A stretch of 64,000 nt of DNA, taken from the NCBI RefSeq assembly GCF_003073045.1, contig NC_037593.1, positions 4,207,525-4,271,524 of the forward strand, read 5' to 3'. The translations under genes were made by a program, and so were the position numbers. Origin of the DNA: Pomacea canaliculata (lineage: Eukaryota; Mollusca; Gastropoda; Architaenioglossa; Ampullariidae). Below the pieces are notes generated by a model. The model saw only the letters and a list, made by a program, of their open reading frames with translations. It was not told where the DNA came from and did not search any database. Positions 34,801-46,063 of the stretch are shown here, piece by piece. Every line of letters starts with the position of its first letter. Within the stretch, counting starts at the first letter, position 1.

Positions 34801-37800
34801 GAGACGTCTGATGTGCACCATACCAGAAGAAAATGAAAATCTCAGAGTCATAGAGGAATCAGTTCTTCCCAGGTATAAAACCATGATGTCCAGGAAATTT
34901 CTTTAGTGTATTTAGTGTTTGCTGTTGGTCATAACAATGTTTTATTTTTATTCATTTGCAACCTTCGTGGACTTCTCCCTGTCATGTAGAAAACATTAAA
35001 ATGTTTAATCTGAGATTTAAATTTGTGTGCTAGGACCGGACCTCTTGGCTTGTTTGGATTCAATACTCTGTCCGATGGTACAAAGGAAGTAGTACTTACC
35101 TCTACTGAACTGGATGCTTTGGCAGTATTTCAAGAAACCCAGACGCCATCACTTGCTTTGCCAAATGGTTTTTCTTCATTACCGCAAGAGGTGAGTGCTT
35201 TTGTCTCACGACCACAGCTGATGGATTTTTGGCAGTTCTTATCAAAGATATTGTAATTTTGTACACCAGGAAGGAGTTGTGATCCTAGAGATATATCAGC
35301 TATTTATCTATACAGGTGCTTCCAGCCCTGGAAAGATTTAGCAAGCTGGTGCTGTGGCTTGGAGATGATATGCGAGCATGGGAGGCAGCCAAAATGTTTG
35401 CTAAAAAGCTTGGAAACGATCGTTGCTACATCATCAGGTAAAAGCAGTTTGATGTGTTCTCTTAGTTTGCGCCTTAAAGTACTTTTGCGTAGAATTATTT
35501 TAGATTTACTCCTATCTGCCATAATAGTTCCAGCTACAATCTGGGTATGGGCAGAACAAGAGAAATGTGTGCTGCCATTTACCCATTGTTGGGTGGAGTG
35601 TTGGGGGAAAGGGTAAGCATGCCTGCGAGTTTGAGTGAATCCTCTCAAGATGTAGTGTAAAGATACTGATGAGTTACTTGATTAACCTACAAGCAAGCTA
35701 TCAAGCATGCTGTGTACTTAACTGCATTGAAGGGTGAATTTTACACTTTTTCTCTTTCTTACTTCCTATGTGACCTTTGCATTTACCAGTGTCCACTGAA
35801 TTATCTGCTGACATGAATAAAGAACGTGAGAATATGCCCCCTACTAGCTTACATTCTGTAAGCATGCTTTCAGCTTCATCAGATTTTGTCAGCCTGCTGC
35901 AACATTCCTCCCGTCTCGTCAGCCCTTAGTGTTAGCTGCAGTTTTATCAGTTATCATACATGTATTTCCATGTTACAGGCCAAGTGAAGATGATCCCAGT
36001 CCCCTGGAGGCTCTGCGTCGAGGCGTGAGGTTAAGGGAAGTACTGGATAAGGCCAAGCCCATTATGCACAAATCTATCGTCTCCTTCTCTCATCTTCGGC
36101 AAGAAATCTTCTCAGAGCTTTTGCATGCAGAGCAAGTAGCAGGTGTCAAGGTAAAAACAAAGTTTTTGCTTCTTCAGATCAGTAGAACATGTTCAACCTG
36201 GATTATCTGACTTTTTATGGTTGATAAATTTAGGACTGATTTGATTTTCAAAAGGGTACATGTAGTTTTTGCACAAACGTATGTAAACAGTCCACCCTGA
36301 AATGCATTTTTTCAATGATGGCTGTATGTTTTATTTGTTATTATCTTTTCCATGATAAAAAAAAAGACCACGTTGATGAAGAAAATAATCTGGACACTTA
36401 GCAACATGTTGAAGCATTAGGCTTTCAATAAAAGCTTAGCAAAGGCACTATAGTCTTGCACTATCACTGCTTATTTATTTATTTTATAAATTGTGTTGGC
36501 TAGTGGAAGAGGTATCCAGTGCTAAACAAACTGTTGAAGGGGCACCGAAGAGGGGAGCTTACTGTGTTCACAGGCCCAACAGGTTCTGGGAAAACCACTT
36601 TTATTAGCGATTATTCGCTAGATCTCTGTATGCAAGGGGTAAGCATTTTTTCTTTGGCATTGTCTGTTTTCTATGTTTATTTAATAAGCAGTCAATAGAA
36701 TTCGTTACAAACTAGTTGTTTATAGTGATAACTAAAAATGTGTTATTTGTCTGGTCAGTGTGTAAATGTATCTCTAGAAAATGGAAAGTCAAAATGAATG
36801 AAGAATTTGCAAAAGAACCATGTTTAGCTTCAATAAAAATCTTCTAGGAAAATTCTTGGTCAAGTTTTCATATAATGTGGTTTTCATTTATTGTTTATAA
36901 CAACACACAAAGTACTTTCCTATTTAAGATCTTTATACAACAGCTGTCAATAGTGAATGCAGCATAAAAATATAAGCAGAATATCATTTGGTAGTGCAAA
37001 AAAATCTGTTTATGTAAGAGCTGTTATGAGGTATCTGGTAAGATCTGTCAGGAGTGAGAGAAAAAGATGGAATATTTTCAATCCAGGTGAACACTCTCTG
37101 GGGTAGCTTTGAAATCAACAATGTTCGCCTGGGTAAATTGATGTTGACACAATTTGCGCAGTAAGTAAAAGCTTGATCATTATTTTCAAATAACAAGATT
37201 ACAGAAAGAATGTCAATCGTTCTGTATACTTTATAATAACGTTACAAATGCAAATATTTTCATCTACCAAGAGGTCATATTTGTATATTTAAATAGTTTT
37301 TATAACACTCATAAGCATAATTGTTGAAGCTTGTTTACTGTTAAATATTCTTATTGGAATAAATTTGACATCTGAACTTCAAACATTTTAACCACTTTCC
37401 TGTGTGGGCTGATTTTACAGGCTAAACTTATCAAAACATCTCGATCAGTTTGATGCTTGGGCTGATCGTTTTGAACAGCTGCCCATGTACTTTATGACTT
37501 TTCATGGCCAGGAGAGTATACGTAAAGTAATAGAGGTAAGGAGTGTGTGAGCTGATCAAATATATTTAGCTTCTGAAAAGTCTGATTTCTCGAATCATGG
37601 ATACAAGATAAGATACAAGCCATGATCAACACAAACAACCCCAGCTGCAGCATGGGAAATATAATTTAGAACGACAACTTAGGACAAGGTTGTGGCTGGT
37701 CTTCTAGAATGTGAACACGTAGCACAAAAAGTGTACATTAGGAAAGTGCACACTTTTATACAAATTGTCCCAAATGTGATCCAAGGAAAATAAACCTTGT

Positions 37801-39699
37801 TCACAAAATGGTATTCCTACCAAAAGATTACTAAATTTTCCTTTGGACACACAGTATTTAAAAAAAATAATTAGAATGTTGTTTTCCAGCCTCCATTTGT
37901 GATTATTTCAAAGCTTCCTACAATAAGTGTCATTTAAACTGAAACAATCATAAAACATAATTCTGATGGTGCCATACTAGTACAAGCAACCAACCACTTT
38001 TTTGATATGTACATTCATTTATTATGCTCACACATGCAGACAGGCAATACAGGCATGTTTCTCAGACACCAGGTATTTTTGCCGAAGGCACTTTTAGTAT
38101 AAGCTTTTGGGGATGTGAAAAATATCAAAACAGAAAAAAATGACTTTGTCTAGCTGCCACTGATTTGCCCTAAATTTATTCCTTAGGCCATGTCGCATGC
38201 AGTGTACGTCCATGACATTGCACATGTGGTGGTTGACAATCTTCAGTTCATGCTGGGCTCCAATGGTGAAATGGCTGAACGTTTTACCAAACAGGACATT
38301 TTTATCAGTTCTTTCCGCAAGTTTGCTACCAACATGAACTGTCATGTGACAGTTGTTATTCACCCTCGAAAGGTGTGTGCTTTTGTAGATATTATTCTTA
38401 AGTTGGGTTTCTGTCAAAAATGCATGAGACTTGAAGTGCAAATATATCAAAAGTGGGAAGAAAACTATCAGCAATACGCTTTTAAAAAACAAAACATGGT
38501 TGACCTCTTGTTCTTTTTTACTTTGTTAAATATCTTCATGGCAGTTTGTTTTAGCTGAGGACGTTGATCATTTTTCAAGTGTTGCTTGCAACATAGAGGT
38601 GCCTTCTTAAATACTGAGTGGTTCATTTGGGAAGATGAACTTAGAAAGAGAGCTTAGAAATGCAAAATAAATGCTTATTTGCTAGAAGAGAGTGTTCTTA
38701 AAGGGCGTTTTTAACCATGCTAAGTGCCAAAGCATCAAACCTCTGAAGTCCTCTCATTCAGGGCATTATCAAACAAGTTCCAACTTAGTTTTTTAGTTCA
38801 GTATGCTAAACTAACGTCTTGAACATTCGGCCAGAACCAATAGTCCCCTGTAACCTTTACACACAACTTCACCAGATTTGGTCAAATGTTTGACAACATT
38901 TACATGGCTTGAGATGGGCCTTATGTCTACTTGAAGGATTGATGGTTGCAGGAAAAAGAAACAGATGAATTAACAACAGCATCAGTGTTTGGCAGTGCCA
39001 AGGCTACACAAGAAGCAGACAATGTATTGATTCTGCAAGACAAAAGGTTGATGTCCCTTCGTGGGCGCAAGTACCTACAGGTAAGTTTTATTTTGTCAGG
39101 CAGGTCTAATAGCGACGTAGATCAAAGGAAAACTTGCTGCAGATCAGCAGCAACAGTAGGGTCATAGCTTAGGAAAACAAAGCTGTAGAAGATACCAAAA
39201 GTAAAATGGGAGTGGAGCAGGAAGCAGAGATCAGAGAGAAAGGGAAAACGAGTTTGTGTGTGTTTTTTTCCTGTCCTATGAGCACTTGGATATGCGCTTA
39301 ACTTGTGATTTTGCATGATAATACCTGTGTTTATTTGTAGAAGACCTTCCTGATAAAATTTTTAAGAACCTGTCTACAGAAATGTTACGAGCGATCATGT
39401 ATTTTTAGGCATGAAAGAGGGGTATGTGAATGGCTGCACATGTGAATTGTGATGGATCTAAACTCTGTTAACTTTCTATTGACTCAGCTTGTTAATTCCT
39501 TATTATCCAGATAACTAAGAATCGCTTTGATGGAGAGCTTGGTGTGATGCTGTTGAAGTTTGAGAAGGAAACACTGAGCTTTGTTGGCAAAGAAAAATCA
39601 GAAAAATCAAAACGCTCAGATGCTCATGATGATGACCTCATGGAACGCAACCCACTTTCAGCACATAGCACCGTTTATGGAGAGGATATGGACCATTGA
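31865..39699 (+). CDS. TWNK: Twinkle mitochondrial DNA helicase, 13 exons
   Basis: Hexameric 5'-3' helicase of the mitochondrial replisome, related to T7 gp4. Exons: 31865-32879, 33040-33127, 34107-34257, 34697-34872, 35034-35190, 35316-35437, 35979-36150, 36504-36638, 37087-37160, 37421-37535, 38187-38372, 38952-39080, 39511-39699; 2709 nt, 902 residues. The ATG is the first after an in-frame TGA, and the basic, Ser-rich N-terminus suits a mitochondrial presequence. Roughly 250 residues of unconserved sequence follow, then a primase-like N-terminal domain beginning [11 protein letters not shown] with GHTCFITHC and [12 protein letters not shown], a TOPRIM-like region ([28 protein letters not shown]), the linker and the RecA-like helicase: Walker [11 protein letters not shown] at about residue 651, [51 protein letters not shown] and [10 protein letters not shown]. 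At 902 residues it exceeds human Twinkle (684), mostly through exon 1. Introns 2 and 3 hold MITEs. Confidence 0.95.
33692..33929. mobile_element. piggyBac-type MITE in TWNK intron 2
   Basis: The element is bounded by TTAA (33692-33695 and 33926-33929) and has inverted ends CCCTTTAGCAC and, on the opposite strand, CCCTCTTAGCAC. A TTAA target site and a CCCT(T)T terminal motif are the signature of piggyBac-superfamily elements. At 238 bp with no ORF it is non-autonomous. Confidence 0.8.
34353..34522. mobile_element. hAT-type MITE in TWNK intron 3
   Basis: Terminal inverted repeats CAGTGATGCCCAACC and, on the opposite strand, CAGGGGTGCCCAACC bound a 170-bp element. It is flanked by an 8-bp target duplication, GTATATTA (34345-34352) and ATATATTA (34523-34530), matching at 7 of 8. 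The 8-bp site and CAG-NGG-type ends are typical of hAT elements. No ORF. Confidence 0.85.
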
Positions 39700-40158
39700 T
39701 TTTAAAAACAAGTTCTGTGTACAGAAGGAAATTATTCTTCAAATTTAAAAATTTTCATCCTCACGACGTCTCATTATTCTGTTATTCTGACTTCCTTTTT
39801 TAGCTTTAACTAGAACTATTAAAACTATTTAACTATTAGCTTGTCTTCCTTTTAAAGCTTTAAAAATTGTGTGTTATTTTTACTGATAGTAAATTTGCGT
39901 GCAATTAATAACAGGTTGTCACATTCTGTGACCAGATTAATTCACTTTCATCAAAGGAACAGTAATCACACTGATCATGGTTATGGGCATTTATGTGTTA
40001 GTTGTTCAGGCCCATACAGTAGAGTACTTCATGAAAGTTTTGTGAGGATAGGAACATTTGCTGACTGCTGATGCTGTTTGTTTTCTCAAATTCATGCTTT
40101 CATTCTTGCATCCAGTTCCTGGATGCTGTGTCTACCTCTTGCTTTTATTCCTATAGAG

Positions 40159-40363
40159 CAGCGGTTCTCAACCAGGGGGGGCGCGACGTGCTTACAAGAG
40201 GGGCGCGACGTGCTTACAAGTGGGGCGCGAAGGTGGTCATTTTTATAAAGTTTCTTATACCGGTATTAGTGAAATTAGCTTACATTGCTGGCTAAGGGGG
40301 ACGCGCGGACGTACCTTTGTTCGTCAGGGGGGGCGTCACAAGGAAAAGGTTGAGAACCGCTGC
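40159..40363. mobile_element. hAT-type MITE with perfect 8-bp target duplication
   Basis: Perfect 15-bp terminal inverted repeats, CAGCGGTTCTCAACC at 40159 and GGTTGAGAACCGCTG ending at 40363, enclose a GC-rich 205-bp body. The target duplication CTATAGAG is identical at 40151-40158 and 40364-40371. The body has a short tandem repeat of GGGGCGCGACGTGCTTACAA. Identical site copies and perfect ends suggest recent insertion. It lies about 450 nt beyond the TWNK stop, possibly in its 3' UTR. Confidence 0.95.
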
Positions 40364-40371
40364 TATAGAGT

Positions 40372-43300
40372 ATGAATTGTGTTCATCTCCATATCAAACA
40401 CCATCGCTGTAGTGCTGCAGCTACCTCGGATCATTACAGGACTCCATGAAATATGTTTTTAGGGGTTGTGAGACTTACTGACTGCTGTTGTGGTCATATT
40501 TTAAAAGTTTTACCATGTGCCTTTTGTTGAAGTTATACAGCAGCTGGCATCTAAGAGCTTCACAAGGCCAGAAATGAGCATGGGTAGTTATTTCTGAAAG
40601 GTCATGCCATTTCTGAAAATGCAATCCTTACAGATCTTTTTATAAGACTTGAACACTAAAAATCAAAATAATGAAGCTTTATTGTGACGAAAATTTTACT
40701 ATTTTTTTTCTTGCTGTGATTTCATTGTGGCATTAATGAGACAGGTGAGAGGCTTTATTTTGGATCAGGTAGAGGAACAACTAGTAAATATTATTTGATG
40801 ATTTGTATTACAAAAACTGGATTTCAAAAGTGAAAGATTGTGCTGCAGTAGTACAGTACAAGAAGAATTACTATTGGTTTGGATACTTAAAAGCTCCAGT
40901 AAAAAAAAAAAAAAAAAGAGTCATGATTGCTTATTTTTGAAATGTTTAAGAAATTTGATTTTCCAGTGTATGTGTTCAACTCAGTGTTTTTCTTTGCCTG
41001 GTAGTGGCATTACAGATTTTTGTGATTTATATAAAACAGAAACATAAGACATAGTTTGCAGACACGAGACCAAAAATTTTGGCTCATTTTTCATTCTCCT
41101 GGTCATTTTTTGTGGGACATATACAGTATTTAAGAGGAAGTAAAGTGAGTCAATTTCATGATCATGCCATGTACTTTCCCATTATAAATTGTTTGGCTTC
41201 TTTTTTGTTTTGCTCTGTTAATCAAGCTCTGTCAATATGGACTTACAAAGATCAGTGGAGCAACTTTCCATTTCCATTTAACAAATGATATTGATTCAGA
41301 AGTTATGTTTGGCCTTTGCATGGAAATTTTATCCTTTTATATAATTTCACCTTAGGTTAGTCTGATCTTGAAGAGTGCTTTTCAATTCCTATATTTAGAG
41401 ACATGAAAGAAATTGTTCATAATCCATTACAGATAATATGCAATGCATATTTGTGATATCCTGATGATTATTGTAAAGTACATAAATCTTTAATCTTTTA
41501 CAAAGATAAATGCTTTTTTTTTCTTTAGGAATGTATGCACATGTACATGTGTGTGCACATGAGATGAGTGGACGGATGTGTGCATGTACACTTGTATGGT
41601 TGAGTCAATGTCCGTTCATCTGTGTACATGTCACTGGAGAAAGATGATAAACATTTTTTCAACTGTTATTATCTAATGATGGTCATCCTCCATTGCTTAA
41701 AGATTTATTGACATTCTCCCTCCAGATCCACTTTTTAGTTTTTGTTAGTTCTTAGAACAAAGTGATGTCTTTTGCCTCATTTATGTTTTCTTTGTAGTAC
41801 CTGATTAGGTTTTTTAACATTATTTATTGCCTTTAATTATTGCGGAGGATCATAACTCATGACTAAAGCTTTTTAAGCTCAGAAGTTGTCATCAACTTGT
41901 AAGCAGCGCAAGACAAGTGCGTGAATGTCGCTATGGGGGTAAAGATGTCACTGAACACATTTGCAATCTCCGAAAACGGTTTACAGACTCTCTGTCCCTT
42001 AACTGTGACATGTTTTGGGGACGTGACGAGAGGCAGCAGTGGTGACGGCGGACCCGTTCCGTAGGTCTGTCAAGGAATGTCTTGATGTTACTCAACCACC
42101 ACTTGCCGCATTTTAACACCCAGCTTGTCCTAAATGTAGAAAGCCTGTGATGTTTAGAGAATGTGGAAGAAATCAGCGATAGGTAAGGTAAACTCGTGCT
42201 TTATCATTCAACCCAGCAAAGATAGATCTCGGTAACCCATTGCAAAGAGACCGGAAGTTGCTCTCTAATTATGGCGGCCCGATGACGTAACCTGACATCT
42301 GATTGTCAGTTCATGCGGCTTGTCGCTCGTCGGCTTACCGATATATCCTCATCTGGCCTGATGAAAACAAGCTTGCCGTCGGACCTTCAGCGCCCGATAG
42401 CTCGGCGACAACTGCTGTGTTGTCGCTGTCATCATCTCCGTCATCAAACAGCGCCGAAGCTCTCCACTGACTCACCTTGGAGTTTACACTTGAGGAGCAT
42501 GTGGTCAGCAGTCTTCTTTGCAATACAAACACGCATGAACACACACATTATTCTCAGTTCCTCTTACAATTAATATATCGTTTTCGCGTTAATAAGTCTT
42601 TTTGTTTTCGCGAGAGGGGGGAAACATCAAGAAATCGTCGGGGTCGGTTTTTCCACTTTCTTACAAAGGAGAGTTCTCTGTGTCTGTCAGCTTCACGTGG
42701 TGATCACTTGAGCTTTTGCCGGAGTAGTTAGGCATGTTAGGGATTTACCGTGGCTAGGACACGCTTGTGGAAGCGGGAAGCACGGGTCTCTCCTGGCTGT
42801 GTACCTTCCCTGGCTAACCATTTGTGGGAGCAGATAGTCTAGCGAGGAGAGCAACGTTGTCTGAAAGCCCAGTGGACCTATCTGTCAAGGAGGTTGCGGA
42901 AGGTAAGGCAGGGAGGGAGAGGAGATGGGCACCGCCCTCACGAAAGCTATAGTCACTCCTCTGCGACCACCATCAACCATTTGCTGATGGGTGGCACTGG
43001 TGGTGATTTTTCCAGTAGCTGATTGGTGCAGGCTTTAAAACAATAGCTATAATTTGTGCTTCAACCATTGACCTGCTGCAATGTCGAGTGCTCAAACCAC
43101 ACGACTCTACATAACCTCTATAGAATCGGGACAACTTGGTGCACGCCTACCCGAAAGGTCACTTAATATTTATTATCAAAACAACCATGCAGGTCGTCAG
43201 TTTCTTGGAATGAAATGCACTCTTACATTTAGTAAATATTTTAAGGGGTTCTAATGATGGGAACGCGCATGCGTGAGATGGGACGGACAGCTGTCCACGA

Positions 43301-45552
43301 TGGAAATAAGACAGGCAAACTTCACAAAATAGTAGACCCATTAAAAAGTATTTTCCTTCCTGCTGACACAAACCTAGATGATTTTTAGAAACTACGGAAA
43401 TTGTTGCCATTCTTTTTCCCATGTTCATTTCTGATCCCTGTGTTTGTCCCTGACTGTGATCATACCTTTCTGACGTTACGTCATTTAGAAAGGGCTTCCA
43501 GGGTCATCATTAATTTGACCACTCGCCAAGATTAACAGGACGAGAATGATATGTTCTTACAAGGTCGAGACCTGATTGCGTTGGTTTTTCCAGAAATAGG
43601 TGCAGCAGACAGCGCGACATTTCTGAGGAGCCACCGGCATCTCATGGACATGTACCAGACACGTGTGACCAGCGGGACGTGGCTGAGCTGACTCCGCAAG
43701 AATGTTCTGGAGCATGGCGAGGAGGTCTGATGCACCAAACACCTGGTGTCATTGAGACAAACTGTCAGTGTCTTGACGATATGCGACTGGCATGAAAGAA
43801 GTGTGGATTTTTTTTTTTAATTGGGGAGGGGGAGTGGTGTCCGAGCTTAACTTTTTGCTCTAATTTAATGTCAGTAGTTACAGGGCAGCTGGGAATAGGT
43901 TTTCCCGTTTTCCCTTCTGTTAAAACGCAAAACAGTACCGAGGCCAGTCCCAGACAGGGATAGAACTTTGTTTCCTTTGGAGAGAGAAGTCATTGAATGC
44001 GTAACACGTGTGTGTGTGTGTGCACGTGCGCTGTTTCCTTATTTTATCTCCTAGTTTTGTGTGCAGCCAAACACAGCAGATGCTAAACACATGCATGGCA
44101 TTAACTATTATCGTGTAATGCAGAGCCTAGCGCTGCAGTAGATCTGACATTCATCCCAATAGTCCTGAGACTTTTTCTGGTCCCAAAGAGATTCCGATTC
44201 CCCCCACACACACACACAGCGCTTCCTGTCTCAGCTACTTGACTAGATAGCTTCGTCCTTTACCGTACAATTTTCATTCTCTTTACTCTTTGTTTATATA
44301 TATATTTGCAGTCAGAGCCATCACACACCTGCCACATGCTACACATTCTCGCCTGACCACCATCATCGCCACCACATCAGATTCTAATCTTTCAGCAGAT
44401 TAAAACTGCTCCAGATGCTTACCTGTCACTCACATATTGATGCTGGCCCGCAGCCACTGGCCCTAGGTTTGCCGTCCGAGGTGCTTCTCTCCCGCATTAT
44501 TCATACTCAATTTGAGGAAACTTTTTTTTCTCATAACCTCATGTGATGACATACTACAATTATTTCTGGGAAGTTGCCCACAGCGCCGTAACTATTAGTT
44601 CATGCGATGAGGTTTAAAAATATTTGCCGATCGACTGGAAATAACCCCGAGAGATTCAAGCAGCAGGTTATTAAAAAGAGTAGGACGCAGGGTTCGAAGC
44701 GTTTTCCATTTCGCACAGTTAATATTTTTGTCATGCAGTTCGACATGTCACTGGAAGTCATAGAAGTTTAAAAGGCGAACTCTTTTCTCTAACGAAAGCC
44801 AAACAGCAAAGAGAAAAGTCGCCATCGAACTGCTACCAATCTAATACAAAGGCGTGATCGCTGGACATTTTCTTCGGCCTTGAAGACACTGGTAGGTACA
44901 GAGAGAGAGAGTGTGTGTGAAGGAGAAAGAGAATGACCAACGTGAAAAAACACTGTTTGTTCTAGATATTAAGTTTACAACTAAGCTTGCTTTCGGAGCA
45001 TAGAAGCGCCGTGCTGTAGTTGCGTTGCAGACGAAGAAAGCCATGAAGTCTTGGTGACCAAGCAGACCGAATAGATTCTGAAAAGAATACATTTTTAACA
45101 CTTACATAAAATCTTATTTCCCAGAACAAAGGTTTTTTAAAGGCTGTGTCAGGCTACAGTGCGTGTCGAGATATGGAACAGTAGGCAAAGCCCATAAAAA
45201 CCATGATGTTAGGAATTTGTTGCATGGATCGTGTGAAGCTTCTCTCTGTTGAATTCACTGAGAGGAAACTGTGTGTGGTTTATATTAACTTAGAAAGTTA
45301 AAGTTCGTGCATCACGTCCTCTTCCAACGGAGTTTCTCACTCCAGTAAAACTGTATTCCTCCTACTTCAAGTTCTAGTTCAAATAAAATATTATTAAAGT
45401 TAGTATCACCTTTGCCCCATCCCCACCCTATCATCTCTACATTTGTTGGAGAAGCAGAGGCGGAGCAAGAGAAAGATGATTGACGGGCCCATGCTTAACG
45501 AACACCGATCTTAGTTTAGGGACTAGCATCTTGTCACTGGGAGCTGATTGCC
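40372..45552. other. Intergenic region, no recognised gene; CpG-rich patch
   Basis: The first part (to about 41900) is AT-rich and may include TWNK 3' UTR. From about 41900 to 43000 CpG density rises, suggesting a promoter or a rapidly evolving exon, but no protein family is recognised. Weak minus-strand exon candidates lie at 42339-42544 and 43557-43748 (see findings). Short (TG)n/(CA)n and (GA)n runs occur at about 44008, 44205 and 44900. Confidence 0.5.
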
Positions 45553-45610
45553 TGGAACGTTCTGGCAGGTGACACTGTATATAAACCGGACGGACTGCGG
45601 CGCGTCTTGG
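45553..45610 (+). promoter_or_regulatory. Orphan TATA-box promoter with heat-shock-element-like site
   Basis: A textbook TATATAAA occurs at 45578-45585 in a GC-rich setting, with the palindrome GGAACGTTCTGG at about 45555-45566 just upstream. GAACGTTC has the GAA-nn-TTC form of heat-shock elements. A start near 45608-45615 would be expected. No recognised gene follows, so function is inferred from motifs only. Confidence 0.5.
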
Positions 45611-45684
45611 AATGCGGCGAGGTGATCCTCCGGCACAGAGCTACGACTGCCGTCCAGCACACGCAGAGTACAAAGGACGTTTGT

Positions 45685-45705
45685 CTGCTGCTGCTACTGC
45701 TGTTG

Positions 45706-45736
<31 letters not shown>
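45685..45736 (+). repeat. CTG/TTG trinucleotide repeat in a putative leader
   Basis: A run of CTG triplets interrupted by CTA and four to five TTG units. It lies about 75-130 nt downstream of the likely start of the orphan TATA promoter, so it would be in the 5' leader of that transcript. In one upstream frame it would encode poly-Ala/Val. Confidence 0.9.
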
Positions 45737-45958
45737 TTCTTCGACTTTGCCGACGTTAGAGTGAAGATCTCGCCGCACTCGCCTCGCCATTGCCGACTGG
45801 TGCATCTGATCGTCCTCGTTGGCTTGCCGGATCTTCACGCTTGCTGCTGTCCGTATTCGTAGACCGTGTTCCTCCAGAAGAGTCGCTGGGTCACAGCTTG
45901 GGTCCAGGTTCAGGCAGTTTCTCAAACAGCTCGAGCCAGGGAACGTTAGTTTGCGACC

Positions 45959-46063
45959 ATGTCGTTCGGAATGGATGACGTCGTGATGAGCATTTACTTG
46001 CCCTACATCGAAGGAGCACCTTTGCCCAGGCCCCCGACTTCCAGAATCTTTGGCCGACGCTGA
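45959..46063 (+). CDS. 34-codon ORF behind the orphan TATA promoter (unrecognised)
   Basis: The ORF reads MSFGMDDVVM, then SIYLPYIEGAPLP, and ends TSRIFGRR before TGA. I do not recognise it. The start context (CGACCATGT) is fair. It has no clear signal peptide, although the C-terminal GRR resembles an amidation/cleavage site. Upstream ATGs at about 45612 (50 codons) and 45790 (62 codons, overlapping) would precede it on the transcript. It may be a chance ORF, the start of a spliced gene, or a short regulatory ORF. Confidence 0.2.
   Translation: MSFGMDDVVMSIYLPYIEGAPLPRPPTSRIFGRR

Noticed and set aside
42313-42573. 86-codon plus-strand ORF in the CpG-rich patch
   Set aside because: Ser/Arg-rich reading without known domain; the opposite strand has better splice signals, and neither is convincing.
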